A DNA stretch of 64,000 nt from Auritidibacter ignavus (GTDB lineage: Bacteria; Actinomycetota; Actinomycetes; Actinomycetales; Micrococcaceae), in the NCBI RefSeq assembly GCF_003703835.1, contig NZ_RDQR01000002.1, positions 1 to 64,000 on the forward strand, written 5' to 3'. Below the pieces are notes generated by a model that was not told the origin of the DNA, ran no database searches, and worked only from the letters and a program-made list of their open reading frames with translations. A program made the position numbers and the translations under genes. Below, piece by piece: positions 53,093-60,800 of this stretch (positions within the stretch are counted from its first letter, which is position 1; each line of letters opens with the position of its first letter).

Positions 53093-53144
53093 AAGCCCCC
53101 GTCCGATTATCACAGCGTTCCCCTCACGCTTCGGACGGGGGCTT
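53093..53144 (+). terminator. Strong rho-independent terminator after the thrC unit
   Basis: AAGCCCCCGTCCG (53093-53105) pairs perfectly over 13 bases with CGGACGGGGGCTT (53132-53144), followed by a T-rich stretch (TGTTGCTGTCTTTTCT). The 134 bases between the hydrolase stop and the hairpin hold no gene. Confidence 0.85.
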
Positions 53145-53465
53145 GTTGCTGTCTTTTCTACACTCTTCAGGCGCGATTGACTTCGAAACGGCCCGGGACC
53201 TGTCGGTAGTGGTTCAGGGTTGGTGGGTTCGGTGGGGCGGGTGGGGTTTCCCGGTATCTTGGGGAAGTTAGGTGGCAGACAAGAGGTTACTTAACGGTAG
53301 TTTTTGGTGTTACTGTGGCCCTGGCATTGGGGTGTGTCCGGTTGCTGGGCGTTCCAGGAGATTCATCACATTGAGCACCTGCGTTGGGGGTTTGCTGTGC
53401 GTCGGCGCGGTGTTCTCTCGCGGGATGTGTGACTATTTCCGCGAAGAGAAAGAGACGTGAGAGAA

Positions 53466-53760
53466 ATGTCTAAAGCATCGAAGAATGGTGTTGGCTGCTT
53501 TTGCGGCTTTTGCGTTGCTTGGTGGTGGTGTCGTGTGTGGCGTGGCCCGGGCGGATGTGGCATCTGCAGACCAAAATCAGCCCTCGGACACTAGCAATAC
53601 GGGGGATGAGAGTCCATTACGCCTCGTTGAATAGATCCTTTCTGGAGCTTTTCTGACAAATTTGAATGGACTGTGCTTAAGCCCGGTGAGACTAAGACGC
53701 TCCCGAAGCTGAGGGGTTCGGTTCCAAAGGGCGGGTGGGGTGTGGTGCGGGCACGGGGGA
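53466..53760 (+). pseudogene. Decayed start of a second YPDG-type surface protein
   Basis: From 53485 the plus strand reads MVLAAFAAFALLGGGVVCGV, then ARADVASADQNQPSDT, nearly the same as the signal peptide of the giant surface protein (MAAFTAFALVGGGVVCDV, ..VARADQAD). The frame ends at TAG 53634. The first codons (ATG TCT AAA GCA TCG, 53466) are in another frame. Further on, WTVLKPGETKTLPKLRGSVP fits an adhesin repeat domain in a different frame. It is thus a broken paralogue whose remainder is gone. Upstream (53150-53465) only its former leader is recognisable, with a CGAAGAGAAAGAGACG-like stretch. Confidence 0.65.
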
Positions 53761-53848
53761 GTGCATGGTGGGGATCATGGCATGGGAGTGTAGCGTGAAC
53801 AACACTGATCTGCGGCGACAGTCCGTTCACGAGCACATGAATTCTGTG

Positions 53849-54493
53849 TCACCGGTCCGTGTGCTCACCGGCCCGCGCGATGCTGTGCGAGGTCTGGCCG
53901 AGCTGCAGGAGCGCGAGCACGAGGCGTGAGTACCGGTGGGTGCCGACGGCCACATGCATCGCCATCCGGTCCCGGGATCCGGAGACGTCGAGATCGGAGC
54001 CGGAGATCATGTCGACGGCTGCCCCGATGAGCTGCAGATACTCGTCGCTGACCTCCAATCCCAGCTCCGTCATCTCCGCCACCACCGAGGTGGCCGCTGC
54101 CCGGGCGGCGCTCGGCGCGTCCGGCCAGCCCTGGGCTTCCATGACCGAGGTGACCCGCGCCTCGGCGGCGGCCGTGCGCGCATCCGGTGCAGCCGGCGAG
54201 TCAGCGGAGAGCGGTGGCAGCCCGCCGCCGAGGATCTGGGCGGTCTGCATGACATCGAGCATGCTCGCCAGTGGGTCGTCGATGACGGCGGTGAGCGTGC
54301 CGATCTGCTCGATCGACAGGCCGACGAGCTGCCGGAGCGCGGCGATGAGCTCTAAGCGCTCGACGTGGGAGTCGTCGTAGACCGCGGTCGTCTGGTTCCG
54401 CTTGGCTCCAGGCGGCAGGAGGCCTGCGCGCAGGTAGTACTTGATCGAGGCTGTCGAGGTGCCGGTGGCCGCTGCCAGCGCGCTGAGCTTCAC
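53849..54493 (-). CDS. MerR-family transcriptional regulator
   Basis: A 214-residue regulator with the MerR N-terminal winged helix (MKLSALAAATGTSTASIKYY, LRAGLLPPGAKRNQTTAVYD), then a helical linker and an effector domain of unknown ligand. It starts with GTG after AAGGAG. It is divergent from the DUF2306-like membrane protein, whose promoter has a long spacer as MerR-controlled promoters do. GC-rich codon use differs from the flanking surface-protein genes, suggesting the segment 53.8-57.5 kb was acquired as a block. Confidence 0.87.
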   Translation of the reverse strand: MKLSALAAATGTSTASIKYYLRAGLLPPGAKRNQTTAVYDDSHVERLELIAALRQLVGLSIEQIGTLTAVIDDPLASMLDVMQTAQILGGGLPPLSADSPAAPDARTAAAEARVTSVMEAQGWPDAPSAARAAATSVVAEMTELGLEVSDEYLQLIGAAVDMISGSDLDVSGSRDRMAMHVAVGTHRYSRLVLALLQLGQTSHSIARAGEHTDR

Positions 54494-54542
54494 TTAGCTC
54501 TCCTTGGCGGTCGGATACTGAATCGGGGTGTGGCTATCCACG

Positions 54543-54572
54543 TTGCACACACTTGGACAACGTCACTATCTT
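54543..54572 (+). promoter_or_regulatory. MerR-type promoter candidate of the DUF2306-like gene
   Basis: TTGCAC (54543-54548) and TATCTT (54567-54572) are 18 bases apart, at the long side for a sigma-70 promoter, as MerR regulators require (often 19-20). The -10 lies 7 bases before the ATG at 54580, so the transcript would be leaderless. The divergent MerR gene starts 50 bases away. Confidence 0.4.
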
Positions 54573-54579
54573 ACCGAGT

Positions 54580-55095
54580 ATGGAGACCATCCCGCTCGCC
54601 GTTATCGTCCATGCCAGCGCGGCGTTCCTCGTCCTTATCATCGGCCCCGTCAACATCTTCCGGCCCCGCCGCGACGCCGTGCACCGGGTGCTCGGGCGCA
54701 CCTGGGTGGGGCTCATGTACCTCACCTGCGGCTCCAGCTTCTTCTTCGGCCTCGAGGACGGCTTCACCTTCCTCCACGGGCTCTCGGTGTTCACGACGGT
54801 CACCGTCACCCTCGGGGTCTGGATGATCGTGAGCGGCAGTAGGCGCGGGCACATCGGCAACATGGTCGGCTCCTACATCGGCACCCTCATCGCCTTCGGC
54901 TTCGCGGCCTTCGTGCCCACCCGCCTCATCTGGACGACAGCGGTGACCAGCCCGGTCGCGCTCGCCGCCTTCGCCGGTGCGCTTGCGCTCATCGCAGGTG
55001 CGTGGTTCGCCGTTCTCAAGGCCCGCCTCGGCAGCGGTGGAGGGAAAGGCTCGCGAAAGGGCATTGCGGAGGGGCCTCGCCAACCAGTAGGCTAA
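54580..55095 (+). CDS. DUF2306-like four- to five-TM membrane protein
   Basis: A 171-residue membrane protein: PLAVIVHASAAFLVLIIGPV, then RPRRDAVHRVLGRTWVGLMY (the His/Arg block typical of DUF2306-like proteins) and further hydrophobic spans. The function is unknown. I prefer the ATG at 54580 over a TTG at 54553 because the promoter box leaves a leaderless start there. It is followed 53 bases later by a SRPBCC protein. Confidence 0.7.
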   Translation: METIPLAVIVHASAAFLVLIIGPVNIFRPRRDAVHRVLGRTWVGLMYLTCGSSFFFGLEDGFTFLHGLSVFTTVTVTLGVWMIVSGSRRGHIGNMVGSYIGTLIAFGFAAFVPTRLIWTTAVTSPVALAAFAGALALIAGAWFAVLKARLGSGGGKGSRKGIAEGPRQPVG

Positions 55096-55148
55096 CAATG
55101 TTAGCCAGTAGTGGCTGACGCTCACCCGCACCGATCGGAGTCCCCGCC

Positions 55149-55682
55149 ATGACCGTCGCCCGCATCATCGCCATCTGCCTGTCCATCCCCCTCATCCTGG
55201 TCGCCGGCATCTTCGCCTACAGCCGCCTCAACCCGGTCTCGATCATCGTCGTCACCGAACTCGACGCCTCACCTGATGAAGTGTGGACGGTGCTGGCCGA
55301 CACTGAGCGCTACAGCGAATGGAATCCCTCGATTATCGAGAGCTCCGGCACCGTCGCCGCCGGTGAGAAGCTGCACAACACCGTCATCTTTGCAGACGGC
55401 ACGATGACCTTCACCCCCACGATCCTGACCGCCGAACCCGGTCGCGAACTGACGTGGATCGGGCGGATGTGGGTCCCGGGCCTGGCTGATGGCGAGCACT
55501 CCTTCCGGCTCGAAGCGCTGCCCGGCGGCGGCACCCGGCTGACCCAGCAGGAGACCTTCACCGGTGTCGTCGTGCCGTTCATGACGTCGATGCGTACTGA
55601 CCTCGAAGCCGACTTCGCCGAGGTCAATGAGGCGATCGGGCAGCGGGCCGCCGATCTGCGGCAGACTGGTGCCCATGACTGA
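55149..55682 (+). CDS. SRPBCC-family protein with N-terminal membrane anchor
   Basis: A 177-residue protein. One membrane segment (IIAICLSIPLILVAGIFAY), then a START-like SRPBCC domain for hydrophobic ligands (DASPDEVWTVLADTERYSEW at its start; TRLTQQETFTGVVVPF near the end). The ligand is unknown. Its last codons contain the ATG of the TetR gene (ATGACTGA), so the two overlap by 8 bases and are coupled. Confidence 0.8.
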   Translation: MTVARIIAICLSIPLILVAGIFAYSRLNPVSIIVVTELDASPDEVWTVLADTERYSEWNPSIIESSGTVAAGEKLHNTVIFADGTMTFTPTILTAEPGRELTWIGRMWVPGLADGEHSFRLEALPGGGTRLTQQETFTGVVVPFMTSMRTDLEADFAEVNEAIGQRAADLRQTGAHD

Positions 55683-56205
55683 GATCCCGATCAAGCTGCC
55701 GACGCGTAGCCCGCGCCAGACCGAGATCCTCGTCGCCGCACGCCGCCGCGTCGAAGCCGCGGGCTGGGAGGCGCTGAGCATGCGCATGCTGGCAACCGAC
55801 CTCGGGATCCGCGCCCCGTCGCTGTACAAGCACCTGCCGAACAAGGAGGCGGTGCGCACCCAGCTGCTCATCGACGCCTTCGCCCGGATGGGGCAGGCAT
55901 GCTGGCGGGTGATCGAGACTGAAGCCTCGATCGACTTACTGCTGCGCGCCTACCGCGCCACCGCTGCCGCGTCACCGGAGCTCTACCGGCTGGCGACGAG
56001 CGGGCCGCTCGACCGGGCTGCGCTGCCTGAGGGTTTGGAGGAGTGGTCCGGCCGGCCGTTCTTCGTCGTCACGGGAAACCTGGTGATCGGACAAGCACTG
56101 TGGGCGGCCACCCACGGGCTCACGATCCTCGAACTCGACGGGCGACTGCCGCCCGGCAGCGACGTCGATGCCGCCTGGGAGGAACTCGCCGAAGCGTTCA
56201 AGTGA
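55675..56205 (+). CDS. TetR-family transcriptional regulator
   Basis: A 176-residue regulator with an N-terminal TetR helix-turn-helix (ILVAARRRVEAAGWEALSMR, MLATDLGIRAPSLYKHLPNK) and a short C-terminal domain of the WHG kind (GNLVIGQALWAATHGLTILE). The ATG at 55675 overlaps the SRPBCC gene end. It probably regulates this small operon. Confidence 0.87.
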   Translation: MTEIPIKLPTRSPRQTEILVAARRRVEAAGWEALSMRMLATDLGIRAPSLYKHLPNKEAVRTQLLIDAFARMGQACWRVIETEASIDLLLRAYRATAAASPELYRLATSGPLDRAALPEGLEEWSGRPFFVVTGNLVIGQALWAATHGLTILELDGRLPPGSDVDAAWEELAEAFK

Positions 56206-56738
56206 GCGGATCTGATCGAGCGGATCTGACTGTTCGGATCAGCGCGCCGCCTGCGGTGCCGGCCGAGAGCCAGCAGGACTGCCAAAGCTTCGGCTGGGAT
56301 GGTGACATCAAGACCGGTGCACTCGCGGAACAGCCGCAGCCGAGGTAGACGAGCACGGTATCGATGACGCGCTCACGCTCATCAGCGGCGAGGGTCGCCA
56401 GGCCAGCCTGGATCTCTGACCGCCGCTGGGGAACATCTCCGTCAGGTGCTCGTTGAGGAACGGCACCCACACCTCGCGCTCTGTCGCCCACGTCCCGGGT
56501 TCGGCGACCCGGTGCGTCAGCGGGCGCGGGTCAAAGGTAGGCGCGCTGTGCGTATGACGAGTACTCCTCGAGGGTCTTGAGCACCTCCTCGGCATAGGAG
56601 AGCAGGCGCGGTGCATCGGCCGCATCGGAGCAGCCGGACAGGCGCGCGTGAGGCGCGGCCGTGCACTCGACTGGCTGTGCCTCGGTAGGATCGCTGCAGG
56701 CCATCCGCTCACCGTTTCTGACGAGGAGAGAAGCCTGG
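56206..56738 (-). pseudogene. 533-bp stretch holding fragments of a decayed minus-strand gene
   Basis: No intact gene. On the minus strand protein-like pieces lie in different frames: MACSDPTEAQPVECTAAPHA, SYAEEVLKTLEEYSSYAQRA (ending near 56531), PRPLTHRVAEPGTWATEREV, WVPFLNEHLTEMFPS, and EIQAGLATLAADERERVIDT. Together they look like one protein interrupted by at least two frameshifts. I do not recognise it. Confidence 0.3.
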
Positions 56739-57551
56739 ATGACCTCCGAACCATCCATGCCCGCAGGCCGTAGCGCCGGCCACCTCATGGTCGAACAGCT
56801 CGTGCGCGAAAGCGTCGAGCCCCTCTACAGCGTGTCCGGTGAGAGCTTCCTCGACATCCTCGACGGCCTCTACGACGCCCCGATCACCAACGTCGTCGCC
56901 CGCCACGCAGGTGGCTCGGGATTCATGGCCCTGGCCGAGGCGCGCCTGACCGGCAGGCCCGGCGTCGTCATGGTCACCCGCGGACCGGGTGTGGCGAACG
57001 CGATGATTGCCATCCACACCGCCTATCAGGACCAGACGTCGCTCGTGATGTTCGTCGGCCTTATCCCCATCCCCGACCGCAATCGGGAGTCCTTCCAGGA
57101 ATTCGACCAGCATGCGTGGTTCGGCTCCACGGCGAAGAAGGTTCTCGTCCTCGACGACCCGGGCTCCGCCGGCGAACTCGTCTCCGATGCCATGCGCATG
57201 GCTGCCGGCGGACGGCCCGAACCGGTCGTCATCGGCGGTGACGGCTGGCAAGACGGCTGTGGAGCCGAGCTGGCCGCCTGGTGTGTAGCCCACGGGGTGT
57301 CGGTGACTTCCGACTTCCGCGTCTATGATGCGATCCCGGCCTCCAGCTCGGCCGCCATCCTCCCGGCTCTGACCGCCGAGGTGCCGGCCACCTCGGAAGC
57401 GGAAGCCCGCCGCACCCGACTGGAGCGGATGCGCAGCGAGCACGAGGCCTTCTCCACCGCCCGCGTCGACCGCGGGCTGGGCCGTCCACCTGCGGCGGTG
57501 ACCGGTCCCGAGGTTCTTCGGAACCACACGAGACCGGCCACCGGTGTTTAA
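56739..57551 (+). pseudogene. TPP-dependent enzyme (acetolactate-synthase-like), truncated
   Basis: The 270-codon frame from ATG 56739 (after GAGGAG) matches the N-terminal PYR domain of thiamine-diphosphate enzymes: LMVEQLVRESVEPLYSVSGE, the conserved activating region VVARHAGGSGFMALAEARLT with RHAGGSGFMA, and VVMVTRGPGVANAMIAIHTA. After GGDGWQDGCGAELAAWC only scraps of the central domain follow. The C-terminal TPP-binding domain (GDG...NN) is absent. The last 20 or so codons are foreign: they read through a copy of the terminator that follows the surface-protein gene. Normal members have about 550 residues. Confidence 0.7.
57496..57550 (+). repeat. Second copy of the surface-protein terminator region
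   Basis: 57496-57550 is closely similar to 63439-63492 (hairpin arms ACCGGTCCCG and CGAGACCGG around the loop GTTCTTCGGAACCACA), with a few substitutions that weaken the stem. It probably belonged to the lost 3' end of the paralogue whose start survives at 53466. The stretch 57552-57848 that follows is the leader of the giant surface-protein gene and has no gene of its own. Confidence 0.6.
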
Positions 57552-57848
57552 GACCCCACTTAGCGTTCAGGGGCAGCAATTCGGGTTCCAAGTGGCTGGC
57601 TTCTTGATCACGGTCTCAAGAGGTGCACATATGCCACTGATCTTCTGCAGGACTTGGGTTATTTGTTGTAACGAAAGATAACTAGATAGTTGTACGCCGT
57701 GGTATTCTGAGCGGTAGGTTACTCTATGGTCGGTGACAGCGGCCGCAGGGTCTATCATCACGATCACCTTCAGAAGGTTTTTCCGTGCGCGTGCACGGCG
57801 TTCTGTGGTGTGGTCACGTTTTTTCTCGACAGAAAGTGACTAGCCGTA

Positions 57849-60800
57849 ATGACTGAGATTTCCAAAAACTCTGCGGGACAGTGGCCAGCTTGGCGGCGCG
57901 GTGCCATGGCTGCCTTTACCGCTTTTGCTTTGGTTGGTGGTGGCGTTGTCTGTGACGTGACCCAGGCCACCGTGGCGCGAGCTGATCAAGCGGACGCTCC
58001 TGCAACAGACGCTCCCGCAGCAGGAGAAGACGCAACCACCCCCGCTACCGGCGAAGACGTCAGTGACGCCATTGTCCCCAAGAAAGTGAACCCTGAGGGT
58101 GCGACAAATCGTTACCCGCGGGCGACGAATCCGCAGGGTACTCGTCCGGCTCCGGTCGCTAGTGAAGTCACTGGTCCGGTGGATGCGGATGCGATTGCTG
58201 CTGGTCGAGTTCGTACTTATGGTCAATTCGCTGACGTCACCAACCGTGGCTCGTTGGGGACCTTCTCAGGTCGTTTGTACTACAGCAATGGTGTGTCTTT
58301 CGACTCCAGTAACTCTGGTGCGGAGGCGTTGAATGATGTGACTCTGTACTTGCAGTGGATGGATAAGGACTCGCCTGCTAGCCCGGTGTTCACCGCGAAG
58401 ACGCACAAATTGGCCGGTACCGACGGGGCTTTCGGTTTTGGTGATCTGAACTGGGTTGATGAGAACGGTACCTTGCACGTCTACGAGCCGATGAGCTTGA
58501 TTAACGATGTGCGGATCAAGGTGTGGGTTGCTCCGGGCCAGACTGGTCCCGGTGGGGGTGAGTTGAAGGCTATCCGTCAGGGTCCGGGGATGATGAACGG
58601 CTTCATGAACCCCGGCCGTGATGGTCACTTTGGTTCCTTTACCACCGAACAGTTCTCCACTCAACGTGGTTCGGTGTGGGTTTATGAGAAGCCTGAGGGT
58701 GCGGATCCTGCTAGCTACCTGACGACCCCGCGTGATCAGTGGAAGATCGATAACGAAGGTCCGGTGCCCACGCCGTCCAACACTTCCGGTGTGGGTGGCA
58801 ACGGCCCCAACATGGTTTCTGGCCGTGTTTGGTGGGAATCGGGCGAACCTGATCTTTTCGTTCCTTTCCCGACCCGCGCCGGTGAGAATCCTGCTCCCGG
58901 TACTCGGGTGGTGATGTCGGTGCTGACTGCGGAAGGTCGTTCGGCTATTCGTGGTTTGGGTAATCTGCCTACGGGTCAGCGGCTTCAGCAGCAGAAAGCG
59001 TTGTTGGAAGCGAATCCGCAGCAGATTAAGCAAACTGTGGTTGCCCCGGTTGGGGACAATGGTCGGTACACGGTGCGTTTCGATCAGCCTATCCCGAATG
59101 CTGACGCGTTGTATGGTTTCGTGATTAATACCGACGATGAGATTGTGGCTGGTTACACGCCGTGGACTGTCCCGGCGTTTGGTGATCCGAATGATGGTAC
59201 TCACACCGCGGCCTTCTGGCAGCCGGCTCGTGGCTCCCTGTACAACGTGTACTTCGCGCTGGTGCCTGACCCGAACCGTGCTGACATTTCGCTTGATCAC
59301 GACACCGGTGCCAACACCGCCGGTGTTGGTGATGTGGTGACCCCGAGTGTCAATACCGTATTCTACCCCGGCCAGAATTACGCCATCCGCTGGGTTGATG
59401 AGAACGGTAACCAGGTCGGTAATGACTGCAAGATTACCTCGGCTGCTGAGGCTGCCAACTGCACCTTCACGGTACCCGAAAATGCTGAGCCTGGAACCGT
59501 TTACCAGGCGCGGTTGATCATCAACGGCAACATTATGGACTCGGCAGCTTTCCGCGTCACTGAATACGCAGAAACGCTGGACCCTGCTTATGAGAATGCT
59601 TCTGGTGCGCCGGGTGAGCAGGTAACTGTCCCGGCACCGACCTACAAGAACAACCAGGGCCAGGATGTTTCGGCCCCAGCTGGTACAAAATACGCCCTGC
59701 GGGACGACGCCCCCGAGGGGGCGACCATCGATGAGAACACCGGTGAGATCACCTACACGATTGCAGAGGATGCACGAAATGGGTCCTCGATCGATATCCC
59801 CGTCGTGGTGACTTACGCTGATGAGTCCGTTGACCACGTGACCGCCACGGTGAACGTGGTTGAGCCTGGTGTTGTGTCTTACCCGGATGTGACTGTGGGT
59901 GATGATGGGGATCGTCAGGTGTCTGTGGATCCGGTGATTACTGATGCTGAGGGTAACCCTGCTGAGAAGGGTGAGGGTGACCGGTTTGAGTTCGGTGAGT
60001 TGCCGGATGGATTCGTGAAGGATCCTTCTGATGAGTCGGGCAATACCATTATTTGGAATGGTGGCACTGAAGATCCTGCTGATGACATTACGGTGGTGAT
60101 TGATCCGGAGACGGGTCAGATTACCGTGGATGCTGGTGAGGATGCTGATACCCAGGGCCCGGTTCAGGTTCCGGTCCGGGTTGTGGATCAGGATGGTAAG
60201 CCCACGTATGAGGGTTCGGTGACCATCGACGTTGATCCGAAGGCTCCGGCGCAGGCTGAAACCTTCGAGCCCGCATATGAGAACGCTTCTGGTGCGCCGG
60301 GTGAGCAGGTAACTGTCCCGGCTCCGTCGTTCACCGATGCTGAAGGTAAAGAGGCCGAGGCTCCGGAGGGGACCTCGTTCCAGGCTGGTGAGAACGCTCC
60401 TGAGGGTGTGACCATCGATGAGAACACTGGTGAGATCACGTTCACTGTTCCGGAGGGTGCTACCCCTGGTGAGACCATTGAGATCCCTGTGGTGGTGACC
60501 TACCCGGATGGTTCCACCGATGAGGTCACGGTGACCGTGACGGTGGATGAGCCGGAGGTTGTTGAGCCTGGTGTTGTGTCTTACCCGGATGTGACTGTGG
60601 GTGATGATGGGGATCGTCAGGTGTCTGTGGATCCGGTGATTACTGATGCTGAGGGTAACCCTGCTGAGAAGGGTGAGGGTGACCGGTTTGAGTTCGGTGA
60701 GTTGCCGGATGGATTCGTGAAGGATCCTTCTGATGAGTCGGGCAATACCATTATTTGGAATGGTGGCACTGAAGATCCTGCTGATGACATTACGGTGGTG

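Noticed and set aside
53272-53460. A 62-codon frame before the surface-protein remnant
   Set aside because: It lies in the former leader of that gene and has no ribosome site or signal peptide.
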